Positions 1-8,157 of a stretch of 64,000 nt of DNA are shown here, piece after piece. The notes under the pieces are model-generated. The model did not search any database. It was not told the origin of the DNA and saw only the letters and a program-made list of their open reading frames with translations. The stretch spans positions 372,001-436,000 of the forward strand of contig NZ_WPHG01000003.1 in NCBI RefSeq assembly GCF_009742725.1. The letters run 5' to 3'. The position numbers were made by a program, and so were the translations under genes. Numbering within the stretch: the stretch's first letter is position 1; each line of letters starts with the position of its first letter. Source of the stretch: Nitratireductor arenosus (lineage in GTDB: Bacteria > Pseudomonadota > Alphaproteobacteria > Rhizobiales > Rhizobiaceae).

Positions 1-896
1 ACGGCGGTGCCGCCTTGAGCGACCAGAAGATCCACCGCTGCGCCGAGGGCGGGATTGGCGCTGATGCCGGAATAGCCGTCCGATCCGCCGCACTGGAGAG
101 CTAGGACAAGTTCGGAGGCGGGTTGCGTCGTGCGTTCGGCGGCGTTCACGATCGGCAGCATCTCGACGATCGCCCTGACTCCGGCTTCGACGGTCTTGCG
201 GGTGCCGCCGGTTTCCTGGATGGTCATGGCGCGAAAAGTCGTGCTCTCCTCGATGCCGTAGGATTTCATCCAGCGCGGAATCTGAAACGCCTCGCAGCCG
301 AGGCCGACCATCAGCACGCCGCCGACATTCGGATTGGTTGCGAAACCCCACTGCGTGCGCTTCAAGACATCGTAGGCAGGACCCTTGATGTCGATGCCGC
401 AGCCGGTGCCGTGCACCAGCGAGATGACGCCGTCGACGTTGGGATAGTCCGCCAGGATGCCGGAGCGGTTGACCTCGTCGGCGATGAAACGGGCAACGCT
501 GGCTGAACAGTTCACCGATGTCAGCGTTGCGATGTAGTTTCGGGTGCCGACCTTGCCATTCGGCCTCTTGAACCCCTGAAACGTCGCCCTGTCGGATTCG
601 GAAACCATGTGTGTGGGGCGCGAATTGGCGCCGAACGCATGGTCGCGCTCGAAGTCACGCAGATAGACATTGTGCTCGTGCACCCAGTCGCCCGATGCGA
701 TGGGTTGTCGGGCAAACCCTATTATCTGACCGTATTTCACGATGGCATCATCGGCCGCGATATCGCGCAGGGCCATTTTGTGGCCGCGCGGTATGCGCGT
801 CTTCACGACAACGTCCCCCGCCTTCTCGCCGACATTCAGCGGGTTGACCGCGAGAAGGATGTTGTCGGCTTCGAACAACTTTATAAAGCGCGTCAT
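1..896 (-). CDS. Altronate dehydratase (UxaA) family protein, C-terminus outside window
   Basis: Reading the minus strand from an ATG at 896 gives about 298 residues with no stop before the window edge, so the C-terminal part lies outside. The start MTRFIKLFEAD leads into a small SAF-like domain with AVNPL, PRGHKMAL, GQIIGFA and GDWVHEHNV. It is followed by the UxaA catalytic core with FKRPNGKVGTRN, TGCG, GLGCE and QCGGSDGYSGISANPALG. The family dehydrates aldonates such as altronate to 2-keto-3-deoxy acids using a metal centre. N- and C-terminal parts are fused, as in full-length altronate dehydratases. A candidate operator and promoter lie 60-90 bases upstream. With the mutarotase and lactonase nearby it probably acts on a (deoxy)sugar acid; the exact substrate cannot be read from sequence. 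Confidence 0.88.
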   Translation of the reverse strand, partial: MTRFIKLFEADNILLAVNPLNVGEKAGDVVVKTRIPRGHKMALRDIAADDAIVKYGQIIGFARQPIASGDWVHEHNVYLRDFERDHAFGANSRPTHMVSESDRATFQGFKRPNGKVGTRNYIATLTSVNCSASVARFIADEVNRSGILADYPNVDGVISLVHGTGCGIDIKGPAYDVLKRTQWGFATNPNVGGVLMVGLGCEAFQIPRWMKSYGIEESTTFRAMTIQETGGTRKTVEAGVRAIVEMLPIVNAAERTTQPASELVLALQCGGSDGYSGISANPALGAAVDLLVAQGGTA

Positions 897-1194
897 CAAA
901 TGGACTCGGATTAGGGCCGTTTCGAACTTCCGGCCGAAAGGGGCAAATGAAATTGGAATACTAATATAACAGTAACGATAGGTCAAGCGATCTCCAACGG
1001 CATGGGATGCTTTGCCGAACGACACGAGCAGAGGCGCGGCGCTCTTATGGCGGCCACCGGCAAGCGTAACGACGAGCGGGGTCGCGACAACCTTCGAAAG
1101 GCCGACCTTACCATCCCCTACGGCCGAGGATCATGCCGCTTTGGTTGGATAAGCCGGCTGAACGGCGCCGTCGAGCCGATCCCGGCGGCCAAGG
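897..1194. other. Intergenic region with operator, no gene
   Basis: This gap of about 300 bases lies between the altronate-dehydratase-type gene and the mutarotase gene, both on the minus strand. The left part carries a promoter and operator for the former (see 954-986). I see no credible coding sequence in the rest; the open frames here lack a ribosome site and resemble no family I know. Confidence 0.6.
954..986 (-). promoter_or_regulatory. Promoter and operator copy A upstream of the altronate-dehydratase-type gene
   Basis: On the minus strand TTGACC (986-981), a 17-base spacer and TAGTAT (963-958) form a sigma70-like promoter. The 18-bp site TGGAATACTAATATAACA (plus strand, 954-971) covers the -10 and matches the best copy at 2494-2511 in 15 of 18 positions. 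This placement fits repression by a GntR/FCD protein; the regulator at 1532-2266 is the obvious candidate. Binding is inferred. Confidence 0.6.
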
Positions 1195-1524
1195 TCAATC
1201 GAGATGAAAGACCTCTTCCATGGCGGCCCACCATTCGCCCTTGGCCCGCGTCGGCAGGGGTTCCTGCATGGGATCGCACAATTCCCACCACTTACGCATA
1301 GCCGGCGATTCGCCCATCTTGGCCGCGTCTTTCGCGAAATCGGAGCCGTGGTACTCCCAATAGGCGAAGAGCAGATTCTCCGGCTGCCGCAGGAATATGG
1401 AATAGTTCCTGATATTGGCCCGGCTGATGACGTCGAGGACCTCGGGCCAGACCTCGGCGTGAACACGCTTGTACTCCTCCAAGGCATCCGCCTTCAGGCC
1501 AATTGAAAGCCCCATTCTTTGCAT
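1195..1524 (-). CDS. L-rhamnose mutarotase family protein
   Basis: A 109-residue protein of the COG3254 family, close to the usual length for RhaM. Visible family marks are YKRVHAEVWPE near the N-terminus (the conserved His is the likely catalytic residue), NYSIFLRQ, LLFAYWEY, and the C-terminal WWELCDPMQEPLP. These small dimeric ferredoxin-fold enzymes interconvert alpha and beta anomers of L-rhamnose, and some act on L-fucose. I chose the ATG at 1524, preceded by GGAG, over longer upstream frames that would run into the GntR gene. The regulator stops 7 bases upstream, so the two are probably cotranscribed. The reaction supports a role in L-6-deoxysugar use. Confidence 0.88.
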   Translation of the reverse strand: MQRMGLSIGLKADALEEYKRVHAEVWPEVLDVISRANIRNYSIFLRQPENLLFAYWEYHGSDFAKDAAKMGESPAMRKWWELCDPMQEPLPTRAKGEWWAAMEEVFHLD

Positions 1525-1531
1525 GCCGCGC

Positions 1532-2266
1532 CTACTCCGACTCGTTTGCCGCAGCCGCCACCTTGTCGGCCAGTTCTCCGGCGACTTCGATTGTGTTGTG
1601 GAGCGATGTCTCGAGATGATGTTCCATCGCCAGCGCGGCACCCTCGGCGTCCTGGCGTTTCAAGGCGTCGAGGATCGCTTCATGCTGCTTGATCGTCTGT
1701 TCGCCATAGCCCGGCTTTGGTATCGCCAGGTAACGGCCACGATCCATCTGCGCTTTCGAAATGTCGACGGCTTTCCAAATCATCGGAAACCCGCTGGTTT
1801 CGGCAATGGTACGGTGGAACACGTCGTCGAGTTGTATGGCTCTGGCGTATTTTCCACGCGAAATCGCGAGACGATGTGCGGCGATATTGTCCTCGAGCGC
1901 TTCGCACGCCGAAGCGGTGAACTTCGGCGCGGCCCGCCGGGCGCTTTCCATTTCCAGTGCGCGCCGGATCACATAGGCCTCCTCGAGGTCGGCGCGGCTT
2001 ATGGGCGCGACATAGGTGCCCGTCTGTGCCAGAACCTTGATGAGGCCTTCGTCGCTGATGCGCTTGACCGCCTCGCGTACCGGGGTACGGGATATGCCGA
2101 GCGCTTCGGCGATGGCCACCTCGTTGATCGGATCGCCCGGCTTCAGTCGCCCAACCGCGATCATGTTGCGAATCTTGTGATAGATCTGATCCCGGAGCGG
2201 GAGGGCCCGGTTCAGGGTAGTCGGGTCGAAGTCCATAAAACCATCCATGTTGCCATTCGTGGGCAA
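1532..2266 (-). CDS. GntR family transcriptional regulator, FCD subfamily
   Basis: A 244-residue two-domain regulator. The N-terminal winged helix-turn-helix (about residues 20-90) contains LRDQIYHKIRNMI, INEVAIAEALGISRTPVREA and DEGLI. The C-terminal all-helical FCD domain carries the usual Asp/His ligand positions (DDVFHRTI, QHEAIL, MEHHL), which bind a metal and a small acid or sugar-acid effector. FadR/FCD regulators of catabolic clusters usually repress until a substrate or intermediate binds. Operator copies lie just upstream of the gene and in front of the divergent ABC importer, and further copies lie before the PKS-associated genes. I infer it is the cluster regulator and is autoregulated. 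The start could also be Met7 or Met11. Confidence 0.92.
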   Translation of the reverse strand: MPTNGNMDGFMDFDPTTLNRALPLRDQIYHKIRNMIAVGRLKPGDPINEVAIAEALGISRTPVREAVKRISDEGLIKVLAQTGTYVAPISRADLEEAYVIRRALEMESARRAAPKFTASACEALEDNIAAHRLAISRGKYARAIQLDDVFHRTIAETSGFPMIWKAVDISKAQMDRGRYLAIPKPGYGEQTIKQHEAILDALKRQDAEGAALAMEHHLETSLHNTIEVAGELADKVAAAANESE

Positions 2267-2273
2267 TGATTAC

Positions 2274-2291
2274 CAATATACTAACATGTCA
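2274..2291 (-). promoter_or_regulatory. Operator copy B1 at the GntR gene
   Basis: CAATATACTAACATGTCA shares the full core ATACTAACAT with the best copy (13 of 18 positions overall). A perfect TTGACA lies on the minus strand at 2292-2287, overlapping its edge; a matching -10 is not clear. The site is 8 bases upstream of the regulator's first possible start, as expected for autoregulation. Confidence 0.55.
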
Positions 2292-2357
2292 ACCGTTTAC
2301 GGAAAGCGGCCTGTGCCATGTCGTCGATGCCGCGAAAATCCCCATGTCAGATTAAGC

Positions 2358-2386
2358 TTGTCATGACTGTTATATTAGTGCAATAG
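2358..2386 (+). promoter_or_regulatory. Operator copy B2 in a promoter-like segment
   Basis: TGTTATATTAGTGCAATA (2368-2385) is the element in the opposite orientation; its complement matches copy C in 14 of 18 positions. TTGTCA (2358) and CAATAG (2381) are spaced 17 bases apart around it. The operator starts exactly 10 bases after the start of the -35 hexamer, the same arrangement as at copies C and D. Confidence 0.5.
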
Positions 2387-2483
2387 ATGCGGCGCCGGGG
2401 AATTGACACGTTGCGCGTCATCCTTTTCGGCCATCGGGACGCTTCACAACAGACCGACGGACATTCAGGAACAAAGCAGCCGC

Positions 2484-2512
2484 TTGAAAGAACTGTTATA
2501 CTAACATAACAT
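2484..2512 (+). promoter_or_regulatory. Promoter of the sugar ABC importer with best operator copy C
   Basis: TTGAAA (2484-2489), a 17-base spacer and TAACAT (2507-2512) form a candidate promoter 58 bases before the ATPase start. The operator TGTTATACTAACATAACA (2494-2511) fills the spacer and -10. It is close to a perfect inverted repeat (TGTTAT and ATAACA arms), and I used it as the reference copy. The position implies steric repression. Confidence 0.65.
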
Positions 2513-2569
2513 ACACGCGGTCGTTGTGGAGGCAGCGGCCGGTTCTGCCAGGGAGGAACCAAGCCGGTT

Positions 2570-4069
2570 ATGACAGACGCTCATTGCGCCTTGGATATGA
2601 AGGGGATCACCAAGACGTTTCCCGGCGTGAAGGCGCTGTCCAACGTCAACTTCTCCGTAAAGTTCGGCAGTGTCCATGCCGTCGTGGGAGAAAACGGCGC
2701 GGGCAAGTCTACGCTGATGAAGGTCTTGAACGGATCTTACCCTCCCACGAGCGGTACGATCAGGGTCGGTGGCGCGGAGGTGCGCATGCGCCGCCCCGCT
2801 GACGCACAGGCGCTCGGCGTGCGGATGGTCCATCAGGAAATCAACCTGGTTCCGGATTTGAGCGTTGCAGAAAACGTCTATCTCGGCCGTATGCCGGGAA
2901 AATGGACGTTGCTGCGCCGGCGCGAGATGGTCGCCAAGGCGACCGCCGTGCTGGAGGAACTGGGCGCGGCGATAAACCCGCGCGAACGGCTGGGCAATTT
3001 GTCGATCAGCCAGCAGCAATTGGTCGAAATCGCCAAAGCCTATGCCGCCGATCCCCGCATCATCGTGCTGGACGAGCCCACGTCCAGCCTCAGCGAGCAT
3101 GAGACCGCCGCGCTTTTTTCGATCCTGCGAAAGATGCGCGATGATGGGATCGCCATCGTCTATATCAGCCACCGGCTCAAGGAGGTTCTGCAGATCGCCG
3201 ATGAGGTGACCGTGCTGCGCGACGGCAGCATGATCGAAACCCGGCCGATCCAGGGCATTACCGCCGCCGAAATGATCAGTCTGATGGTCGGGCGGGAAGT
3301 GAACAACGTCTTTCCCAAAAGCCCCGCGGCCATCGGCGCGCCGGTGCTCAGCGTGGAAAACATCAGCGACGGCAGGCATTTCCGCGACGTGAGCTTCGAC
3401 GTGCGCGCCGGCGAGATCCTCGGCCTGACCGGGCTGGTCGGGGCAGGGCGCACCGAAGTCGCCCGCGCCATCTTCGGCCTGTCGCAATTGACCGGCGGTA
3501 CGGTCCGGCTCGGCGGGCGTAAGACGGCTGTCAGATCGCCCTCCGACGCAGTGAAGGCCGGCATCGCCTATGTGCCGGAGGATCGCAAGGGCGACGGCAT
3601 CGTTCCGGCCATGTGCGTACGCGAGAACATCAGCCTGCCGATCTTGCGGCAGCTGAGCCGGTTGGGGCGCATCAGCCATGGCGCCGACCGCGCGCTCGCC
3701 GGCCACTACGTGTCCCAATTCGCGATCTCGCCTCCGGATGGAGAGCGCCGGATCAATCTTTTGTCGGGCGGTAACCAGCAGAAGGCGGTCATCGCCAAAT
3801 GGCTGGCCGCCAAACCGTCCGTGCTCATTCTGGACGAGCCGACGAGGGGCGTCGACGTTGGCGCAAAGGCGGAAATCCACAACATTATCGGCCAGCTGGT
3901 CGCTGAGGGCATGGCCGTCCTCATGATCTCTTCGGAACTGCCGGAGGTTCTCGGAGTGTGCGACCGAGTGGTGGTGATGCGGGACGGTCACGCCTCCGTA
4001 CCGCTCGATCGCAAGGCGCTCAGCGAGGAGCGGATCATGGCATTGGCGACGGGTGAGGAGGTCGCATGA
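2570..4069 (+). CDS. Sugar ABC transporter ATP-binding protein (RbsA/XylG type)
   Basis: A 499-residue protein with two fused ATPase domains, the standard size for carbohydrate CUT2 importers. Domain 1 (about 8-230) has Walker A GENGAGKST, signature-like LSISQQQLVEIAKA and Walker B IIVLDEPTSSL. Domain 2 (about 260-495) has the typically degenerate Walker A GLVGAGRTE, signature LSGGNQQKAVIAKW and Walker B LILDEPTRGVDVGAK. It energises the permeases encoded immediately downstream; its stop overlaps the next start (ATGA). It is the first gene of a four-gene importer operon driven by the operator-bearing promoter at 2484-2512. The transported sugar is not identifiable; operon content suggests an L-6-deoxysugar or related pentose. 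Confidence 0.93.
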   Translation: MTDAHCALDMKGITKTFPGVKALSNVNFSVKFGSVHAVVGENGAGKSTLMKVLNGSYPPTSGTIRVGGAEVRMRRPADAQALGVRMVHQEINLVPDLSVAENVYLGRMPGKWTLLRRREMVAKATAVLEELGAAINPRERLGNLSISQQQLVEIAKAYAADPRIIVLDEPTSSLSEHETAALFSILRKMRDDGIAIVYISHRLKEVLQIADEVTVLRDGSMIETRPIQGITAAEMISLMVGREVNNVFPKSPAAIGAPVLSVENISDGRHFRDVSFDVRAGEILGLTGLVGAGRTEVARAIFGLSQLTGGTVRLGGRKTAVRSPSDAVKAGIAYVPEDRKGDGIVPAMCVRENISLPILRQLSRLGRISHGADRALAGHYVSQFAISPPDGERRINLLSGGNQQKAVIAKWLAAKPSVLILDEPTRGVDVGAKAEIHNIIGQLVAEGMAVLMISSELPEVLGVCDRVVVMRDGHASVPLDRKALSEERIMALATGEEVA

Positions 4070-5064
4070 CCGACGGGGTTGCAGGGGTTGCACACATGAA
4101 GTCCGGCGACCGTTTCACGCGCGGCAGCAAGGCCGTGGAGGCGCTGTCCAAGGCGGGGTTGCTGATCGCTATCCTCGCGGTGGTGCTGTACGGCTCGATC
4201 GCCAACGCCGCCTTCTTCTCCACCGGGAATTTCCTCAACGTGCTGACCTCGATGTCGATCGTCGGCATCGTGGTCGTCGGCATGACGTTCGTGCTTGTCG
4301 TCGGCGGGCTCGCCGACCTCTCGGTTCCGGCTACCATCGCCTGCGGCGCCATCCTTTCTCTCGGACTTCAGCCGATGATCGGACCGGTTCCCTCATTCGT
4401 GGTCGCGGTGGCGCTGGCCGGCGCGATCGGGCTTTTGAACGGGATGCTGGTGGGTTATTTCGGCGTCAATCCCATTATCGCCACGCTGGGCGTGGGAACG
4501 ATCGGCCTGGGCATCGTCCAGGCAGCGGTCGGCGGGGTGATCGTCTACGGAACCAACCCCGCTTCCGCCGAACTGGTCAAGGGCAGGCTTTTCGGCATAC
4601 CGGTCGTCGCCCTCATCTTCGCGGCCATCGCGATCGTCGGCCATTTCGTCTTGTCGCGCTCCTTCTGGGGCCGGTGGACCTTGGCGACGGGCGGCAACTA
4701 CAGCGCCGCCGAAGCAAGCGCGGTGCCGGTTCGCGCAGTCAAGGCGGGCGCGTTCGTCATCACCGGCCTGGCGGCCGGCATCAGCGGCGGCCTGCTCGGG
4801 CTGACGCTGCAGAGCGCCCGTCCGCTTGTTGGCACCGGCTATGAGTTCAGCGCCATCACCGCGGTCGTCGTCGGCGGTGTCTCCATCATCGGCGGTTTCG
4901 GTTCGGTTCCCCGCGCCATCGCCGGCCTGGTCTTCGTGCAGCTTCTGACGAATGTGATGGTGCTGGAGGGGGTTCGCACGCCCGTGCAGGGTTTCGTGCT
5001 CGGGACGCTGATCGTGTGCGCCGTCGGCATGGATGCCGCGCTGCGCAAGCGGGGAGGCGCGTGA
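4066..5064 (+). CDS. Sugar ABC transporter permease 1
   Basis: A 332-residue inner-membrane protein of the CUT2 permease family (RbsC-like), with about eight to ten hydrophobic segments. Family-typical stretches are GMTFVLVVGGLADLSVPA (the conserved GG-DLS region) in the first third, NGMLVGYFGVNPIIATLG in the middle, and AVVVGGVSIIGGFGSV towards the C-terminus. It overlaps the ATPase stop by four bases and its own stop overlaps the next permease start (TGATG). Together with the second permease it forms the membrane channel of the importer. Confidence 0.92.
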   Translation: MTDGVAGVAHMKSGDRFTRGSKAVEALSKAGLLIAILAVVLYGSIANAAFFSTGNFLNVLTSMSIVGIVVVGMTFVLVVGGLADLSVPATIACGAILSLGLQPMIGPVPSFVVAVALAGAIGLLNGMLVGYFGVNPIIATLGVGTIGLGIVQAAVGGVIVYGTNPASAELVKGRLFGIPVVALIFAAIAIVGHFVLSRSFWGRWTLATGGNYSAAEASAVPVRAVKAGAFVITGLAAGISGGLLGLTLQSARPLVGTGYEFSAITAVVVGGVSIIGGFGSVPRAIAGLVFVQLLTNVMVLEGVRTPVQGFVLGTLIVCAVGMDAALRKRGGA

Positions 5065-6059
5065 TGCGGTACGTCTCGCTCGCCCTGCAGTACAGGGTCG
5101 GAATCATTCTCGGCCTCACTTTGATCGTTTCGGCGATGCTCGTGCCCGGCTATGTGAGCGCCACGACGCTCAGCCTCGGGCTCGACCGGGCCGCCACGAT
5201 CGGCCTGATCGCCATCGGCCTCACGGTCCTGCTGATCGCCGGCCAGATCGACCTTTCGGCCGGTTCGGTGTTCGCACTGGCAGGCATTGTGTCGATCATG
5301 TTGCAGCCGCAGCTCGGCATCCTGCCGGCCGCCGCGGCGGGCGTCGTCGTGGGCATGGTGGCGGGTGCGATCAACGGCGCCCTGGTGGTCGGCCTGAAGG
5401 TGCATTCGCTCGTTCTCACGCTGGCCACGATGCTGATCTTCCGCTCCATCGCGCACTGGATCACCGACAGCCAGCCGGTGACGGGAACCGATATCATGTT
5501 CTCGCTCGCCCTGGCCCAGATCTATCTGGACGTCTTCACGGTTCGCAGCGCTCTGTTCGTGGCCTTCATCCTGCTGCTCCATTTCTGGCTGACGCGGACC
5601 ATTCCGGGCCGCAACGTCTTCGCCGTCGGGTCGAATGCGGTGGCGGCCGAGGAAAGCGGCATCGCGTCCGGCCGCATCCTGTTCTTCGGCTTCGTATTCG
5701 CCGGCACGCTGGCAGGCCTCGCCGGGGTGCTGCAAAGCCTGGTGACCAACACCGGCTCCCCCGTGTTCGGCTCCACTCTGATCGTGACCGTGATTGCGGC
5801 CGTCGTCGTCGGGGGAACCAGGATCGAGGGCGGCAAGGGTTCCGCCCTCGGCACGCTGGGCGGTGTGCTCACCATCGGCGCGCTGACGGTGGCGATGGAG
5901 TTCCAGTCGGTGCCCGCCTACGTCCAGCAGGTCGTCTCGGGGTTCATCCTGATCCTGCTCGTCGTGCTCGATCGCACCGTCAATACCAGGAGGAAGGCCG
6001 CGGCCGACCGTCCTGCTTTCGTTCAAGGCAATCCAATCAAACAGGGAGGAAGCGCATGA
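5064..6059 (+). CDS. Sugar ABC transporter permease 2
   Basis: A 331-residue RbsC-like permease starting MRYVSLALQYRVG. The family region LLIAGQIDLSAGSVFALAG and the later VVVGGTRIEGGKGSALG are clear. The start at 5064 shares bases with the preceding stop, which argues against the longer upstream reading. The protein differs enough from its neighbour to suggest a heterodimeric channel, which is common in CUT2 systems. Its stop overlaps the start of the binding-protein gene. Confidence 0.92.
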   Translation: MRYVSLALQYRVGIILGLTLIVSAMLVPGYVSATTLSLGLDRAATIGLIAIGLTVLLIAGQIDLSAGSVFALAGIVSIMLQPQLGILPAAAAGVVVGMVAGAINGALVVGLKVHSLVLTLATMLIFRSIAHWITDSQPVTGTDIMFSLALAQIYLDVFTVRSALFVAFILLLHFWLTRTIPGRNVFAVGSNAVAAEESGIASGRILFFGFVFAGTLAGLAGVLQSLVTNTGSPVFGSTLIVTVIAAVVVGGTRIEGGKGSALGTLGGVLTIGALTVAMEFQSVPAYVQQVVSGFILILLVVLDRTVNTRRKAAADRPAFVQGNPIKQGGSA

Positions 6060-6991
6060 TTGAGAAGAGGAATTTGTTGTACGTGGCAGCCGCTGCCATG
6101 CTGGCGTCGACCGGTTTGGCGCACGCAAAGACGGTTTGCTACGTGAACGCGGCCGACTCGCATGCCTATGCAACGCCGGCCAACGAGGCGCTTCAGGAGC
6201 GCGCCAAGGAACTCAAGATCGAGATCCTGAGCCTCAGCCAGGACTTCGACGTCCAGAAGGGCACCGAGCAGCTCAACACGTGCGTGGCGCGCGGCGTCGA
6301 CGGGATCATTCTTTGGCCTCTCGACCCGCAGGCCTACATACCCGGGCTGGCGCGCGCCCAGCAAGCCGAAATTCCGGCCATTCTCATCAACTCGCCGATG
6401 GGCGAGGAGGCGAAGCCGTTCGTGACATCCTTTACCGGACCGGACGTCTATGAGGAGGGTGAAATGGCCGCGGACGCGCTCAACGAGGCGCTCGGCGGCG
6501 AGGGTTCGGTGGTCATCATCGCCGGCCAGGCTGGCAACGGCACCACGATCGGCCGCGTCGGCGGCTTCGAGGACCGGCTCAAGGAAATCAGTTCGGGCAT
6601 CGAGGTACTCGACACGGTCAACGCCGACTTCGACCAGCAGAAGGCGCTGGTCGTGAGCCGCGACCTCATTACGCGTTTCGGCGATGATCTCGACGGCGTC
6701 TACGCCAATGACGACACCATGGCGCGCGGTTTCATCGATGCCTGGAAGGAAGCCAATCCGTCCAAGCCGACCCCGCCGATCGTCGGCATCAACGGTCAGA
6801 AGGATGCCTTTGAATCGATCCGCACCGGCGAGATGCATGCAACGATCGTACAGTCGCCGGTCGAAGACGGCCGGCTGGCGATCGAAACGATGGCACGCAT
6901 CCTCGATGGCGAGGAGGTCAAGGACCGACTGCCGATCCCGCTGACCGTCGTGACCAAGGAAAACGTGGAGTCGGTCGAGCCGGCATTCTGA
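6056..6991 (+). CDS. Sugar ABC transporter periplasmic substrate-binding protein
   Basis: A 311-residue protein with a cleavable signal peptide (MIEKRNLL, then a hydrophobic stretch, cleavage near LAHA|KTVC). The mature part is a type I periplasmic binding fold (Peripla_BP_4): DGIILWPLDPQAYIPGLARA, the hinge-region IPAILINSP, and DGVYANDDTMARGFIDAW. The start is fixed by AGGAGG at 6044-6049 and an ATGA overlap with the permease stop. It delivers the sugar to the permeases upstream. A strong hairpin follows the gene, so expression of the monooxygenase/KS genes downstream may be reduced relative to the importer. Confidence 0.92.
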   Translation: MIEKRNLLYVAAAAMLASTGLAHAKTVCYVNAADSHAYATPANEALQERAKELKIEILSLSQDFDVQKGTEQLNTCVARGVDGIILWPLDPQAYIPGLARAQQAEIPAILINSPMGEEAKPFVTSFTGPDVYEEGEMAADALNEALGGEGSVVIIAGQAGNGTTIGRVGGFEDRLKEISSGIEVLDTVNADFDQQKALVVSRDLITRFGDDLDGVYANDDTMARGFIDAWKEANPSKPTPPIVGINGQKDAFESIRTGEMHATIVQSPVEDGRLAIETMARILDGEEVKDRLPIPLTVVTKENVESVEPAF

Positions 6992-6998
6992 CGCTTAA

Positions 6999-7029
6999 GC
7001 GGCTGGCCCGGACCGTCCGGGCCGGCCGC
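6999..7029 (+). terminator. GC-rich hairpin after the sugar importer operon
   Basis: GCGGCTGGCCCGG and CCGGGCCGGCCGC pair over 13 positions (one T-G wobble) around the loop ACCGT. There is no T-run after it, so it may be a weak or factor-aided terminator, or an mRNA stabiliser that separates importer from monooxygenase expression. Confidence 0.5.
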
Positions 7030-7099
7030 TGCTGCGGTATTGCGCGATGGTGAAGTCGCTTGCCGCGCCGGCGGGCGGCGAAGCAATCGGAGAGCGACC

Positions 7100-8143
7100 A
7101 TGAAGTTCAGCCTCATGTTCTTCTCGAATTCCTATCCCGAGGAGGCCGGCGGGCCCTACGCCGTCATCTCCGAAATCGCCCAATACGGCGACCGGCACGG
7201 CTTCGAGGCGGTGTGGATGCCGGAACGCCATTTCCATACACTCGGTGGCATCTATCCCAACCCGGCCGTCGTTGCGGCCTATCTCGCGGCGGCGACGGAA
7301 AAGATCCGCCTGCGCGCCGGCAGCGTGGTGGTGCCGCTGCATCATCCAGCCGAGATCGTGGAATCCTGGTCTGTGGTCGATCAACTCTCCGACGGGCGCG
7401 TCGACCTCGCGCTGGCAAGCGGCTGGAACGTCAACGATTTCGTGCTCTCGCCATCCACCTACGCGGATCTGCGCAACATCTGGCTCGAGCGTATCGACGA
7501 GATCCGCAGGCTCTGGCGAGGTCATCGGGTCGCCTATCCGAACGGGGACCAGGTGCCGACGGAGATCGTTACCTATCCCCGACCCGTTCAGCCCGAACCG
7601 AATCTCTGGCTGACGGCGTCCAAGCAGCCGGAAACCTTCCGCAAGGCGGGCGAACTGGGGATGAACGTCCTCACCATGCTGGCGGGGATTTCGCTCGAGC
7701 AGCTCGCGGACAAGGTCCGACTCTATCGGCAGGGCCGCGACGAGGCCGGCCACGATCCCGCCGCCGGCACGGTGACGCTGATGCTGCACACGTTCGTCCA
7801 CGACAACATCGACGTCGTGCATGGCGCGGTGCGTGGGCCTTTCCTGCAATACATCAAGACCAGCCTGTTGAGTCATCTCCAGGGCAAGGCCGTCGATGTC
7901 GGCCGGCAGCTTTCTCCGGCGGAGATCGACGACATGGCCGAATATTCGTTCGAACGCTATTTCTCCACCGCCGCGCTTTTCGGCTCGGTCGAAGGCACGC
8001 GCAAGTTCGCCCTGTCGGCCGCCGCGGCCGGCGTCGACGAGATCGCGTGCCTGCTCGACTACGGTCCGTCTCTCGCCGACATCCGCGCGAATCTCCCCTA
8101 TCTGGCCGAGCTCAAGAGAAGCTTCGAGCCGGTCACCGCATAG
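7100..8143 (+). CDS. Luciferase-like FMN-dependent monooxygenase of natural-product type
   Basis: A 347-residue TIM-barrel flavin monooxygenase of the bacterial luciferase superfamily. Typical segments are MKFSLMFFSN at the N-terminus, GFEAVWMPERHFHTLGG (family His region), VVPLHHPAEIVESW, and SDGRVDLALASGWN. This pattern belongs to the subfamily found inside or beside NRPS/PKS enzymes (MupA-like; the TIGR04020 family as I know it), where FMNH2 and O2 oxidise carrier-bound intermediates. The ATG at 7100 has GGAGAG upstream. The next gene, a ketosynthase, begins 15 bases after its stop, so the two likely act together. The reaction could be hydroxylation or Baeyer-Villiger-type oxygen insertion; sequence alone does not decide. 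Confidence 0.87.
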   Translation: MKFSLMFFSNSYPEEAGGPYAVISEIAQYGDRHGFEAVWMPERHFHTLGGIYPNPAVVAAYLAAATEKIRLRAGSVVVPLHHPAEIVESWSVVDQLSDGRVDLALASGWNVNDFVLSPSTYADLRNIWLERIDEIRRLWRGHRVAYPNGDQVPTEIVTYPRPVQPEPNLWLTASKQPETFRKAGELGMNVLTMLAGISLEQLADKVRLYRQGRDEAGHDPAAGTVTLMLHTFVHDNIDVVHGAVRGPFLQYIKTSLLSHLQGKAVDVGRQLSPAEIDDMAEYSFERYFSTAALFGSVEGTRKFALSAAAAGVDEIACLLDYGPSLADIRANLPYLAELKRSFEPVTA

Positions 8144-8157
8144 GCGTTGCCCGCGAC

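Larger units (their letters stand above)
2267..2569. other. Divergent control region with three operator copies
   Basis: This 303-base region separates the divergent GntR regulator and sugar ABC importer. It contains three copies of the 18-bp element, at 2274-2291, 2368-2385 and 2494-2511, and several promoter-like pairs. I see no gene in it. Three sites spaced 94 and 126 bases apart would allow graded or looped repression in both directions. Confidence 0.65.
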
